The position numbers were made by a program, and so were the translations under genes. The notes beneath the pieces were generated by a model. It made no database searches, was not told the origin of the DNA, and saw only the letters and a list, made by a program, of their open reading frames with translations. DNA of 59,500 nt, from positions 1 through 59,500 of the forward strand of contig DATIJQ010000024.1 of NCBI GenBank assembly GCA_035478375.1, written 5' to 3'. This DNA comes from DASTDY01 sp035478375. GTDB lineage: Bacteria; Patescibacteriota; Saccharimonadia; Saccharimonadales; EFPC-124. Below, piece by piece: positions 38,855 through 47,007 of this stretch (position 1 is the stretch's first letter; each line of letters opens with the position of its first letter).

Positions 38855-39481
38855 ATGAAGGTCACTCGCTACCCACAATCATGTTTACTACTCGAAAAGG
38901 ACGGTCACAAAATTGTAATCGACCCTGGCGTACACTTTTTGCGCTTGCACAACATTGAAGAACTAAAAGGTGTTGAAGCAGCGTTATTAACGCACCGACA
39001 CGCCGATCATTATGACGCCAGCATTACACAAACATTGCAAGCTCAGGGTGCTGCAATTTACGCCAACGCAGACACGGCAAAACTAGTGGGCGAGGGCTGT
39101 ACTGTCGTGAATGATGGCGATGCACTGACTATTGCCGGTTTTGCTGTCGAGCCCCGAGAATTGCCGCATTGCCCAATGGTCAACGGCAAACCTGGCCCGC
39201 AAAATACGGGCTATATTATTGATGGCGCGTTTTTCCACCCTGGTGACGGCAAAGAATTAGCCGGACTGCACGTCAATGCCATGGCGCTGCCAATTGCTGG
39301 GCCGAGTATCAGCCCAGAAGACGCCTACAATTTTGCCGTGCAGCTGGGGGTAAAAATCGCTATTCCTGTTCATTACGACGTGTTTGTGGCTGACCCAAAT
39401 GTTATTGCCCGAGCTTTTGCTGATAATGGCGCGCCATTCGAGCTCCGCGTCCTTGCCGACGGCGAGTCTACCGAAATTTAA
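38855..39481 (+). CDS. Metallo-beta-lactamase-fold hydrolase (UPF0173/UlaG-like)
   Basis: 208-residue metal-dependent hydrolase. The metal motif is THRHADHYD (HxHxDH; about residues 46-54), preceded by DPG near 24-26 and followed by a His in LPHCPM, an Asp in FFHPGDG and a C-terminal His (VHYD). The small size and the lack of long insertions fit the UPF0173/UlaG-like group, whose substrates are mostly unknown. Unusual among the housekeeping genes here, it has a strong Shine-Dalgarno AAGGAG (38844-38849) 5 nt before the ATG, with TACAAT (38830-38835) upstream giving a short leader. Confidence 0.88.
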   Translation: MKVTRYPQSCLLLEKDGHKIVIDPGVHFLRLHNIEELKGVEAALLTHRHADHYDASITQTLQAQGAAIYANADTAKLVGEGCTVVNDGDALTIAGFAVEPRELPHCPMVNGKPGPQNTGYIIDGAFFHPGDGKELAGLHVNAMALPIAGPSISPEDAYNFAVQLGVKIAIPVHYDVFVADPNVIARAFADNGAPFELRVLADGESTEI

Positions 39482-39505
39482 TTTTGCGCTCCAGCCAACC
39501 CCCGG

Positions 39506-39511
39506 TATAAT
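39506..39511 (+). promoter_or_regulatory. -10 box of the GH1 gene
   Basis: TATAAT ending 7 nt before the ATG at 39519; leaderless layout. Confidence 0.65.
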
Positions 39512-39518
39512 ACCAGCC

Positions 39519-40781
39519 ATGGCCCAACCTCAACCGCAATTACCTCTTAATTTCCCTAAGCACTTTTTGTGGGGGGCGTCGAGTTCGGCGCACCAGGTAG
39601 AAGGTGGTAACCACAACCAGTGGTCAGTGTGGGAACTCGAAAACGCTAAAGTGCTAGCCGAGACCGCCAAATATCAGGCCAACTATTTGCCAAAATGGGA
39701 CGAAATTAAAGCAGAAGCGGCCAACCCCAAAAATTATGTCTCTGGCCAAGCGACGGACCATTACAATTTGTACGAAGAAGATTTTGCGTTGCTCAAAAAA
39801 ATGAACATGAATGCCTGGCGGTTCAGCCTAGAATGGTCGCGCATTGAACCCGAAGAAGGGGCGTGGAACGCCGAGGCAATCGAACATTATCGCCACTATT
39901 TACAACGCCTTAAAGCGCTCGGTATCGAACCGGTTGTAACGCTATGGCACTGGACTCAACCTCTGTGGTTCGAACAAAAAGGCGGCTTTACAAAGCGCAA
40001 AAACGTTCAGTATTTTGTGCGCTTTGCCCAAAAAGTATTCGAAGAACTTGGTCGCGATTTTAGATACGTCATTACACTTAACGAACTCGAAGTGTACGTC
40101 GCCAAAGGCTTTGTGACCGCTGACTGGCCACCCCAAAATCGTCACAAACTCACTGGCTTTTGGACGCTTATGCACCTTATTGCCGCGCACAAAAAAGTGT
40201 ACAAATTGGCTAAAACGGCGGGGCGAAAATATCAAATTAGCATCGCCAAAAACAGCGCCTACCATTATGCTGGTGACGACGCGTGGTTGTCGCGCTTTAC
40301 CGCTGCTGCCATGAAATACGCCGAAGACACGTTTATTTTGCGCCGCCTACACAAGTATATGGACTTTGTGGGTCTAAACTATTATTTTTCGAACCGCTAT
40401 TATGGCTATCGACAGCATAATCCGGGTGATATGGTCAATGATTTAGGCTGGGACATGCAGCCGGCTAACATCGAATTTGTGCTTAAAGATATCGCCGATC
40501 GCTATAATTTGCCAATTATCGTCACCGAAAACGGCGTGGCTGACCGCGACGACGAATATCGCAAATGGTGGATTACTCAAACCCTCCTTGCTATAAATCG
40601 CGCCATGCAAGCCGGCGTGCAAGTTAATGGCTATTTACATTGGAGTTTAACTGATAACTTTGAATGGTCCAGCGGTTTTTGGCCCCGCTTTGGCTTGGCG
40701 GCTGTTGACTATGCCACAAAAAAGCGTACGCTAAGGCCAAGTGCCATTTGGTTTGGCAAAGTAATCAGTAGACTCCGTTAA
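39519..40781 (+). CDS. Glycoside hydrolase family 1 (beta-glucosidase-like)
   Basis: Retaining beta-glycosidase predicted to act in the cytosol on small beta-linked glucosides or galactosides. 420 residues, TIM barrel, starting LPLNFPKHFLWGASSSAHQV as GH1 enzymes do. The acid/base Glu is about 189 in ITLNELEVY, where GH1 normally has TxNEP, so the Pro is replaced by Leu. The nucleophile Glu is about 337 in VTENGVADR. LHWSLTDNFEWSSGFWPRFG near the end is the typical aglycone region. ATG 39519 follows a TATAAT by 7 nt; no signal peptide. yvcK begins 2 nt after its stop, suggesting cotranscription of carbohydrate functions. Confidence 0.93.
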   Translation: MAQPQPQLPLNFPKHFLWGASSSAHQVEGGNHNQWSVWELENAKVLAETAKYQANYLPKWDEIKAEAANPKNYVSGQATDHYNLYEEDFALLKKMNMNAWRFSLEWSRIEPEEGAWNAEAIEHYRHYLQRLKALGIEPVVTLWHWTQPLWFEQKGGFTKRKNVQYFVRFAQKVFEELGRDFRYVITLNELEVYVAKGFVTADWPPQNRHKLTGFWTLMHLIAAHKKVYKLAKTAGRKYQISIAKNSAYHYAGDDAWLSRFTAAAMKYAEDTFILRRLHKYMDFVGLNYYFSNRYYGYRQHNPGDMVNDLGWDMQPANIEFVLKDIADRYNLPIIVTENGVADRDDEYRKWWITQTLLAINRAMQAGVQVNGYLHWSLTDNFEWSSGFWPRFGLAAVDYATKKRTLRPSAIWFGKVISRLR

Positions 40782-40783
40782 AC

Positions 40784-41788
40784 ATGCTTAAAACAGATGT
40801 AAAGATTGCGGTAATAGGTGGCGGCACCGGCGGTTTCACCTTACTTGGCGCGCTTAAAAATTACAGCAGACAGGTGAGTGCATTGGTAAATATGGCCGAC
40901 GACGGCGGTTCGACCGGTGTGCTGCGCGACGAGCTTGGCGTGTTACCGCCCGGCGATGTACGCAAAAGCTTAGTAGCACTCAGCGAATCGCCAAAGGTAC
41001 GCGAACTTTTTGACTACCGTTTTGACGAAGGCGGACTTAAGGGCCATACCTTCGGCAATTTATTTTTAACTGCCCTCGAAAAATTAAATGGTAATTTCGC
41101 CGAAGGTGTCGAAACAGCCAGCGACGTGCTAGATATTGTCGGCCGCGTTGTGCCTATAACGCTCGATAATGTGCGTCTGCGCGTCACCTGGCCAGATGGC
41201 ACAAGCGAACGTGGCGAAGGCAAAATTGATGTTATGCAATTCGAAGCCGGCAAAGGCAAGCCAGTGCTCGCGCTCGATCCCGCGGCGCGCATTAACCCAG
41301 ACGCTGCAGTAGCAATCCGCGATGCCGACGTTGTGGTTATTTCGGCCGGCGATATTTACACCTCCATTGGTTCGTCGTTAGCCGTGCAAGGTGTAACTGC
41401 CGCATTGGCGAGTACCAAGGCGACTGTAGTTTATATCTGTAATTTAGTAACAAAACCAGGGCAGACAAGTGGGTTTACCGTTAGTGATCACGCGGCCGAA
41501 ATCGAACGCTTGGCAGGCAAACCTATTTTAGATTACGTTTTTTACAACACAGCGCAGCCGCCGGCAAACCTTGTAGATAAATACATCAAAGAAGGCGAGG
41601 TATTGGTCGAGGCTGATGTCACCACGCTCGCTAGCGCGCGCTACAAAGTCATTGGTGCGCCGCTACTCGATGCGCAAACTGCGCCTACCGTTAAAGGCGA
41701 CGCGTTGGCTATGCACCGGTCGCTTATTCGTCACGATGGTGACGCTGTAGCGCAAAAAATAATCGCTCTTGCTAAAGGCGAGTTATGA
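40784..41788 (+). CDS. yvcK: YvcK/CofD-like gluconeogenesis and cell-wall factor
   Basis: 334-residue CofD-fold protein. The N-terminal GGGTGGFTLLGALKNY (about 12-27) and MADDGGSTGVLRDELGVLPPGD (about 37-58, partly quoted here) are diagnostic, as are LKGHTFGNLFLTAL and the SAGDIYTSI region. In Bacillus YvcK (GlmR) binds UDP-GlcNAc and adjusts carbon flow into peptidoglycan. Its position before a HAD-like gene and galU, and close to ddl, fits a wall-precursor role. It overlaps the HAD gene by 4 nt (ATGA). Confidence 0.93.
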   Translation: MLKTDVKIAVIGGGTGGFTLLGALKNYSRQVSALVNMADDGGSTGVLRDELGVLPPGDVRKSLVALSESPKVRELFDYRFDEGGLKGHTFGNLFLTALEKLNGNFAEGVETASDVLDIVGRVVPITLDNVRLRVTWPDGTSERGEGKIDVMQFEAGKGKPVLALDPAARINPDAAVAIRDADVVVISAGDIYTSIGSSLAVQGVTAALASTKATVVYICNLVTKPGQTSGFTVSDHAAEIERLAGKPILDYVFYNTAQPPANLVDKYIKEGEVLVEADVTTLASARYKVIGAPLLDAQTAPTVKGDALAMHRSLIRHDGDAVAQKIIALAKGEL

Positions 41789-42378
41789 ACGACAAAATCC
41801 TTTTTTTGGATCTCGACCGCACATTGTTTGACACGCCGCGCTTTACCCAGGCACTGTGGTATGCCATTGGTCATGAGTTTAAAGTTGACGCTGCCCAGCA
41901 GCTCGAATCCCTGCCCGAATGGTATCACCAAATTGGTGACCTCCGTTATTACCATTTTGAAGAGCATGTAAAGCACGTATTGCATAAAACCGCCGACGAA
42001 ATCACAGCCAAAATTCGCCCACGCCTCGAGCGCGAAAACTTTTTGTATCCAGATACCAGCGAACTCCAAAATTGGCAAACCCGCGGCGATTACCAACTCC
42101 GCATCTTAAGCTTTGGCGGCGAGTGGTTGCAAAAATTCAAAATTAGTCTCTGTCCGCGTATCGCCGACCTGCCGGCTGACATCATTCTAGAACCCAAAAA
42201 TACTTTTATAGCGCATAACTATTCGCGCGCCAACGGTTTTTTGGTCGACGATAAACGCAATTTAGATTTGCCCAGAGGCTTTACTGAGGTATGGCTCCGA
42301 CGTGAGCTATTGCAAAAAACTAAAGAAAGTGGTTTAATTATTGTAAATTCACTCATTGAAGTCACGGAGGCTTTATGA
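41785..42378 (+). CDS. HAD-like hydrolase
   Basis: 197-residue HAD-superfamily protein. Motif I is FLDLDRTLFDT (about 6-16) with DxD, a helical cap follows (about 20-85), then motif II-like RILSFGGEWLQ (Ser about 110), a Lys in the EPKNTF region and motif III/IV FLVDDKRNLDLP near 155. The Asp-Asp is retained, so it is likely active as a phosphatase; the substrate is unknown. It is coupled on both sides by 4-nt overlaps (yvcK and galU), suggesting a sugar-phosphate role. Alternatively it is a pseudo-phosphatase of unknown purpose, which I think less likely. Confidence 0.82.
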   Translation: MNDKILFLDLDRTLFDTPRFTQALWYAIGHEFKVDAAQQLESLPEWYHQIGDLRYYHFEEHVKHVLHKTADEITAKIRPRLERENFLYPDTSELQNWQTRGDYQLRILSFGGEWLQKFKISLCPRIADLPADIILEPKNTFIAHNYSRANGFLVDDKRNLDLPRGFTEVWLRRELLQKTKESGLIIVNSLIEVTEAL

Positions 42379-43217
42379 ACTGTACAAAAGCAATTATCCC
42401 GGTTGCCGGATTTGGTACGCGACGCCTGCCAATCAGTAAGGCAATAGAGAAGTGTATGCTGCCTATTGGCAACCGGCCAATCGTAGATTACGTTGTCGAA
42501 GATTGCCTCAAGGCTGGCATCACCGACATTATTTTTGTGGTGGGCGAGCAATTCAATCAGTTGCAAACCTATTACGGTCACAACCAACTTTTAGAAGAAT
42601 ATTTGCAATCCAAAGGCAAAACTGAGCAACTTAAAGCAGTGAGCGGCCTGGCGACGCAGGCAAAGTTCCATTACGTTGTGCAAGATCAACATCAGCCATA
42701 CGGCACCGCCGTGCCAGTCGCGCTGTGTGCTGACATGATTAGCGAAGACGAGCAAGTGTTAATCCTTATGGGTGACGATTTTATTTACAACGCCGACGGT
42801 TCGTCAGAAGTAAAACGCTTAGTCGAAACCGTCGAAGCCAGCGGCGCAACGGTTGGCTTACTTGCCGCACGCGTACCTCAAAAAGAAGTTTCGCGTTACG
42901 GTGTGATTAAAACCGAAAGCCGCGACGGCCAAGAATTCTTCCAGCACATTGTCGAACAACCAAAAGCAGAAGACGCGCCCAGCAACCTCATCAACATCAG
43001 CAAATATGTGTTTGATTACGATGCCATGCAAGCTGTGCAGCAGGTCATGAAAAACCCGCCCGCAGCCAATGGCGAGTACCAAATTACAGAGGTCCTAAAC
43101 ATTTGCGTAGCCAATAATAGGCCAGTCACGCTTGTGCCGATTAAAGGTGAATACCTCGATGGCGGCAGCCGCGAAGGTTGGTTGCGCGCCAACAATGTTG
43201 TGTTTGGCGAACGATAA
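42375..43217 (+). CDS. galU: UTP-glucose-1-phosphate uridylyltransferase
   Basis: Makes UDP-glucose from UTP and glucose-1-phosphate. The 280-residue protein has the nucleotide-binding start AIIPVAGFGTRRLPISKAIE, the catalytic Lys region KCMLPIGNRPIVDYVVEDCL, QPYGTAVPVAL, the metal Asp in ILMGDDFIY, IVEQPKAEDAPSNL and GEYQITEVL, all in the usual GalU order. It overlaps the HAD gene by 4 nt and has GGAGG just before its ATG. Last gene of the yvcK operon; the convergent ddl gene begins on the very next base, with no spacer between the two stop codons. Confidence 0.96.
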   Translation: MNCTKAIIPVAGFGTRRLPISKAIEKCMLPIGNRPIVDYVVEDCLKAGITDIIFVVGEQFNQLQTYYGHNQLLEEYLQSKGKTEQLKAVSGLATQAKFHYVVQDQHQPYGTAVPVALCADMISEDEQVLILMGDDFIYNADGSSEVKRLVETVEASGATVGLLAARVPQKEVSRYGVIKTESRDGQEFFQHIVEQPKAEDAPSNLINISKYVFDYDAMQAVQQVMKNPPAANGEYQITEVLNICVANNRPVTLVPIKGEYLDGGSREGWLRANNVVFGER

Positions 43218-44240
43218 TTATTGTTGTGCCAACTGTATAAGCTCCGTAATGAGCGCAGTGTAGCTAAGCCCACTGGCTTGCCAAAGCTGCGGGTACATGC
43301 TGAATTTGGTGAAGCCAGGCATGGTATTGATTTCGTTTATAATCACGTCACCGGACTGCGTGACAAACATGTCGACGCGAGCCAGGCCGCGGCATTCTAA
43401 CACTTGGTACGCTTTAAGCGCCAGGTCTTGCGCGCGTTTTTGTATAGTAGGCGATAATTTTGCTGGGATTTCTAGCTGTGTGCCCAATGTTTCGTTATAT
43501 TTTGCGTCGTACGTATAAAATTCGTCGGTAAAGGCAATGCGGCCGGGCACCGACACCTTGGGGTCGTCGTTGCCAAGTACGGCGCACTCAATTTCGCTAC
43601 CAATAATTGCCGTTTCTATGATGGCTTTTTTGTCGTACTGCAAGGCGAGGGTGAGTGCTGGCAAAAATTCAGCTGCGCTTATCACTTTGCTGACGCCGAC
43701 CGACGATCCCATATTTGCCGGTTTTACAAACAGTGGGAGTCCAAGTTCTTTGGTGATACGTGTTACGTCGCAGCCGGCAATACTTTTTGCGACTTTAAAG
43801 TTGGCGACCGGCAGGCCGGCGTCGCGCAGCAGTCGCTTGGTCATATCTTTGTCCATCCCGACCGCTGAGGCGAGCACGTCGCAGCCAACACAAGGCAGTC
43901 CAGTAAGTTTGATCAAGCCCTGCAGTGTTCCATCTTCGCCAAATGGGCCGTGTAAAACCGGAAAAACGACATTTATTTGTATGCGCTCACCGTCAGCGAT
44001 GTAGAACGTACCTGCGCCGACATCTACGAGTAATCTATTTTGCGGAGTTACTTTGCCGTCGATCGTTTGCAACAAATGCCACGCGCCTTGTCTTGTAATT
44101 TTTATAAGGACTGGCTCAAAAAGGGACGTGTTGAGCGCCGCCAGCACGCTGCGCGCTGATTGCAGCGACACATTATGTTCGGCGGACTGACCGCCAAATA
44201 AAATGCCGATGCGCTGTTTTGTGGAATGTAATGGCTGCAT
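43218..44240 (-). CDS. ddl: D-alanine-D-alanine ligase
   Basis: ATP-grasp enzyme that makes D-Ala-D-Ala for peptidoglycan. The 340-residue protein contains the N-terminal ILFGGQSAEHNVSLQSA, then FPVLHGPFGEDGTLQG, the ATP-grasp segment LPLFVKPANMGSSVGVSK, YDAKYNETLGTQLEIPA with the omega-loop, and the C-terminal metal-binding VIINEINTMPGFTKFSMYP. All catalytic regions are intact, in DdlA/VanA-type spacing. It has no Shine-Dalgarno site; a TATACG lies about 13 nt upstream. It is monocistronic and convergent with galU. Confidence 0.96.
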   Translation of the reverse strand: MQPLHSTKQRIGILFGGQSAEHNVSLQSARSVLAALNTSLFEPVLIKITRQGAWHLLQTIDGKVTPQNRLLVDVGAGTFYIADGERIQINVVFPVLHGPFGEDGTLQGLIKLTGLPCVGCDVLASAVGMDKDMTKRLLRDAGLPVANFKVAKSIAGCDVTRITKELGLPLFVKPANMGSSVGVSKVISAAEFLPALTLALQYDKKAIIETAIIGSEIECAVLGNDDPKVSVPGRIAFTDEFYTYDAKYNETLGTQLEIPAKLSPTIQKRAQDLALKAYQVLECRGLARVDMFVTQSGDVIINEINTMPGFTKFSMYPQLWQASGLSYTALITELIQLAQQ

Positions 44241-44311
44241 GCCTTTACCATAACGTATAAATTAGTTTTTCCAAATAATCCAGAAAGTATGCCAGTAAAT
44301 TACAGATTGAG

Positions 44312-44360
44312 TACAGTAATCGCTAAAATTTTCCAAAAAAATTAGATATTACTGTATAAT
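44312..44360 (+). promoter_or_regulatory. Promoter and inverted repeat of the TrmB-like gene at 44368
   Basis: TATAAT (44355-44360) ends 7 nt before the ATG. TACAGTAAT (44312-44320) and ATTACTGTA (44348-44356) form a perfect 9-bp inverted repeat, 36 bp centre to centre, the second arm touching the -10. This is a probable autoregulatory operator. Confidence 0.55.
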
Positions 44361-44367
44361 CAGAGCT

Positions 44368-45120
44368 ATGGATCGAACACTTGTGAATTGTCTTATGCAC
44401 TTGGGCTGCACCGAAAAACATGTGCGTTTTTACCGCGCCAACCTCAACTTAGGCGCCGCGCAACTCATGGATATTGCTAATAAAGCGCGTTTGCAGCGCT
44501 CGACAGCCTACGTTATCGCGGCCGAAATGGTTGCCATGGGACTTGTGCAAGAAGATCACAAAACGTACAAAAAATTATTTACTGCCGCCGAACCAGACTA
44601 TTTATTGCAAAAATTGCAAGCCAAGCATCGCAGCCTTGGCCGCAGCGCGCTGGCACTAAAAGAAGTTTTACCCGACCTACGTGCTGTCCATCAAACAACG
44701 ACAACACGGCCGCGAGTGCGCACGTTCCAAGGTCGGGCCGGCCTTACCGCCGTTTGGCAAGATATTTTGGCCGAACAGCAAGAGATTTTGTTGTGGACAA
44801 ATCAGTACACCGAAAGTTTGGTGTTTGGCGCCGACATCCACGATTTATTTATAAAAGAACGCATTGGTAAAGGCATCCACATCCGCGCGTTAGCCGTTAA
44901 TAACGAAGAAGGGTGGTTGTTGCGCAAAGGCGATGCCACCAGTTTGCGCCAAACAAAACTCTTGCCTCCAGAGGTAACCTTTACCAGCGAAACGTACATT
45001 TACGGTGATAAAATTGCCGTGCTTGATATTGGCCAAACAATTTTTGGCGTTATTACTCAAAATAAACAAATTGCCGCTACGCAGCGCGCAATATTTGAAC
45101 TGACTTGGCAACAGCGGTAG
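44368..45120 (+). CDS. TrmB-like transcriptional regulator
   Basis: 250 residues. N-terminal winged helix-turn-helix at about 12-75 (LGAAQLMDIANKARLQRSTA, YVIAAEMVAMGLVQ), a helical linker at about 75-100 and a C-terminal sensor domain (about 115-250; VRTFQGRAGLTAVWQDIL, LLWTNQYTESLVFG) of the TrmB/TrmBL2-like type. It differs clearly in sequence from the TrmB protein at 35769. The mRNA should be leaderless; the inverted repeat over its own promoter suggests autoregulation. It lies just upstream of mraZ, but it is not likely to be cotranscribed with it because mraZ has its own promoter and MraZ sites. Confidence 0.85.
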   Translation: MDRTLVNCLMHLGCTEKHVRFYRANLNLGAAQLMDIANKARLQRSTAYVIAAEMVAMGLVQEDHKTYKKLFTAAEPDYLLQKLQAKHRSLGRSALALKEVLPDLRAVHQTTTTRPRVRTFQGRAGLTAVWQDILAEQQEILLWTNQYTESLVFGADIHDLFIKERIGKGIHIRALAVNNEEGWLLRKGDATSLRQTKLLPPEVTFTSETYIYGDKIAVLDIGQTIFGVITQNKQIAATQRAIFELTWQQR

Positions 45121-45157
45121 CCTTGTGGTAATGTACGTCAATAATTTTCCCCAGAAT

Positions 45158-45231
45158 TGTGGATAAGTGGGTAGCCGTGGGACAACGTGGGTAATAATGG
45201 GGTTGCAGTGGGTAAATGTGGGTAGTAGACT
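45158..45231 (+). promoter_or_regulatory. mraZ promoter with six MraZ boxes and a DnaA-box-like site
   Basis: TGGG boxes start at 45168, 45178, 45188, 45198, 45209 and 45219, i.e. 10-11 bp apart, on one face of the helix. They overlap the promoter TTGCAG (45203-45208), 17-bp spacer, TAGACT (45226-45231). This matches the TGGG-N5/6 direct repeats bound by MraZ in other bacteria, but with six boxes instead of the usual three or four. A TGTGGATAA (45158-45166), complement of the DnaA consensus, abuts them. Confidence 0.85.
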
Positions 45232-45294
45232 TAGGTCAGTGGAAAGCAGCGGAACAATCCAAAGCACATAACAAACACCACCACAAATTAAAAA

Positions 45295-45654
45295 ATGGCC
45301 ACAGTCGACTACTTTGAACGCAAGCTTGATGACAAGCGCCGGTTAACCATACCTGCCGAGCTTCGTGACGAGCTAGCAAGCGGAGTAGTGCTGACACGCG
45401 GGTTCGATAATTACTTGCACCTGTATCCAAAATCGATATGGGATGAGTTAGTCGAGCCAGCATTAAACGGCGATATCTTGGATCAACGGGTCGCGGATTT
45501 AAACGTCCAATTTAGAATGGGCAAAACAGATGCCGCACTCGACGCCAAGCAAGGTCGCATAAGTATCGAACAGCATTTGCTGGACTACGCGCAGATTACC
45601 CGCGACGTTGTCGCAGTTCGCGCTGGCCGCTACTGGCGTTTAATGGCTAAATAG
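45295..45654 (+). CDS. mraZ: Transcriptional regulator MraZ
   Basis: Represses the division and wall (dcw) cluster by binding TGGG repeats upstream of its own gene. The 119-residue protein has two swapped-hairpin AbrB-like halves: the first with KLDDKRRLTIPAELRDEL (about 10-27), the second with LDAKQGRISIEQHLLDYAQI (about 82-101), each with the conserved D-x-K-x-R/GRI/LxxP signature. Somewhat short compared with E. coli (152). The leader of about 57 nt has no clear Shine-Dalgarno site. rsmH, normally the next gene without a gap, is 341 bp away with its own promoter. Confidence 0.95.
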   Translation: MATVDYFERKLDDKRRLTIPAELRDELASGVVLTRGFDNYLHLYPKSIWDELVEPALNGDILDQRVADLNVQFRMGKTDAALDAKQGRISIEQHLLDYAQITRDVVAVRAGRYWRLMAK

Positions 45655-45995
45655 CAGCACGTTAACAATTTGGCGACGAACAACCACTGTAGCAAAAAGG
45701 GGATGAACCAGCATCTTCGTAGTCAGCTATGTGGCAGTCAGTGAGTGGGCCGAGGGCCTCCACTTAGTAAGCCCTAGTACCTTTCCCCTCCAAAAACACC
45801 TCCCAAAAAAACTCCACCTCACATAAGTCTCTCACTCTTACGGGTAGCCCGCTTGTCGGGAAACCTATATAATGAAGTTCGAGTATTTCAACACTTAGAA
45901 GTACCACCACAACAACTCCATTAACAAAACTACAAAAACAAAAACGCATTGAATAAAAACAAAACCACTGACTGTCATGTAGGTGACTACGAAAA
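45655..45995. other. Non-coding gap between mraZ and rsmH with promoter and long leader
   Basis: I see no gene. A hairpin GTGG-GCC/GGC-CCAC at 45745-45763 may terminate mraZ. A pyrimidine-rich stretch (about 45780-45825) contains CACCTCC and CCCCTCC, similar to the 16S anti-Shine-Dalgarno end. TATAAT at 45868-45873 begins a leader of about 115 nt that is A/C-rich and unstructured. It ends with an ATGTAG start-stop pair (45978-45983), overlapping AGGTGA, which may be the rsmH Shine-Dalgarno site. Confidence 0.55.
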
Positions 45996-46880
45996 ATGAA
46001 TACACCACAACAACTCCAACACATTCCTGTTTTGTTGCAGGCAACGCTTACTGCGCTTAGGCCGCAAAAAGGGGACACGTACCTCGATTTAACGGCTGGG
46101 TTTGGTGGGCACGCAAAACAGGTGATTGCCGCAATTGGCGATGCCCGTTTAGCGACGTTGGTTGATCGAGACGATATGGCAATAACTGCGCTTGCGCCTT
46201 TGGCAAAAGCGGGTGCTCACGTACTCAAAAATGATTACGCGGCGGCCGCTAAAAAATTGCTTGGGGCAGGGGAGCGGTTTAATTGTGTATTGCTTGATAT
46301 TGGGGTATCGTCGCCGCAAATTGACAACCCAGGCCGCGGATTTAGTTTTATGCACGACGGGCCGCTCGACATGCGAATGGACCAAAGTGCTGAGATTACT
46401 GCCGCAACTGTGGTAAATAAAGCCAGCAAAGATGAGCTGACGCGAATTTTACGTGAGTACGGCGAAGAGCCGCACGCCGCAAAAATCGCCCAAGCAATTA
46501 TGTTTGCCAGGCCGCTAAAAACCACAGCCGAACTTGCCGAAGTTGTCGCCAAAACCTATCGTGGCCGGCGGGGTAAAATCCACCCGGCAACGCGCACTTT
46601 TCAGGCGCTCCGCATTGCTGTTAATAGTGAGCTTACACAGCTTGCCGACACATTGCCGTTACTGCCACATCTGTTAAAACCGGGTGGGCGAGTTGCAGTT
46701 ATTAGCTTCCATAGTCTAGAAGACCGGCTCGTTAAACAATTTTTTAACGAACAAGCCCGGGCTGGCTACGAAGCAACACTACAGCTTATTACCAAGCAGC
46801 CGATAAGCGGCGCCACACAAGATGTTCACAATCCGCGTGCAAGGAGCGCAAAACTCCGAGCCGCAGTGAAAATAAAATAA
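45996..46880 (+). CDS. rsmH: 16S rRNA m4C1402 methyltransferase RsmH (MraW)
   Basis: N4-methylates C1402 of 16S rRNA in the decoding site. The 294-residue protein starts with HIPVLLQATLTAL, has SAM motif I YLDLTAGFGGHAKQVI (about 29-44), DRDDMAI (acidic residue after beta2), LLDIGVSSPQID (about 99-110) and the family-specific RGFSFMHDGPLDMRMD. In the second half are the helical insert, TRTFQALRIAVNSEL and ISFHSLEDRLVK. All key motifs are intact. SD: AGGTGA, about 9 nt before the ATG. It heads the cluster that continues to murG. Confidence 0.96.
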   Translation: MNTPQQLQHIPVLLQATLTALRPQKGDTYLDLTAGFGGHAKQVIAAIGDARLATLVDRDDMAITALAPLAKAGAHVLKNDYAAAAKKLLGAGERFNCVLLDIGVSSPQIDNPGRGFSFMHDGPLDMRMDQSAEITAATVVNKASKDELTRILREYGEEPHAAKIAQAIMFARPLKTTAELAEVVAKTYRGRRGKIHPATRTFQALRIAVNSELTQLADTLPLLPHLLKPGGRVAVISFHSLEDRLVKQFFNEQARAGYEATLQLITKQPISGATQDVHNPRARSAKLRAAVKIK

Positions 46881-46894
46881 AAAGGGGCAGCAAA

Positions 46895-46966
46895 ATGCCT
46901 ATTAAAACACAGGTCCAGGTGACTGGTACCTCGCGCGCTTACAAAATCAACGTAAAACACGTTTAA
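46895..46966 (+). CDS. Possible 23-residue peptide between rsmH and ftsL
   Basis: Short frame MPIKTQVQVTGTSRAYKINV(KHV) starting at ATG 46895 with AAAGGGG about 8 nt upstream, 14 nt after rsmH. It is basic and soluble, not a signal peptide. A hairpin follows it before ftsL. It could be a genuine small protein, a leader peptide or chance; too short to judge alone. Good Shine-Dalgarno spacing and position in the operon are the only support. Confidence 0.4.
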   Translation: MPIKTQVQVTGTSRAYKINVKHV

Positions 46967-46981
46967 GCGCAAACCAACGTT

Positions 46982-47007
46982 CGCGGGTAGCCTAAAAACT
47001 GCCCGCG
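46982..47007 (+). terminator. Hairpin between the 23-codon frame and ftsL
   Basis: CGCGGGTAG (46982-46990) pairs with CTGCCCGCG (46999-47007), 9 bp with one U-G pair and an A-rich 8-nt loop; no T-run. It lies inside the operon, so it may be an attenuator, a processing site or a pause site rather than a full terminator. Confidence 0.45.

Noticed and set aside
45764..46078. Minus-strand frame in the mraZ-rsmH gap
   Set aside because: Low-complexity Cys/Val/Phe-rich translation overlapping the rsmH start; no promoter or ribosome site with sensible spacing.
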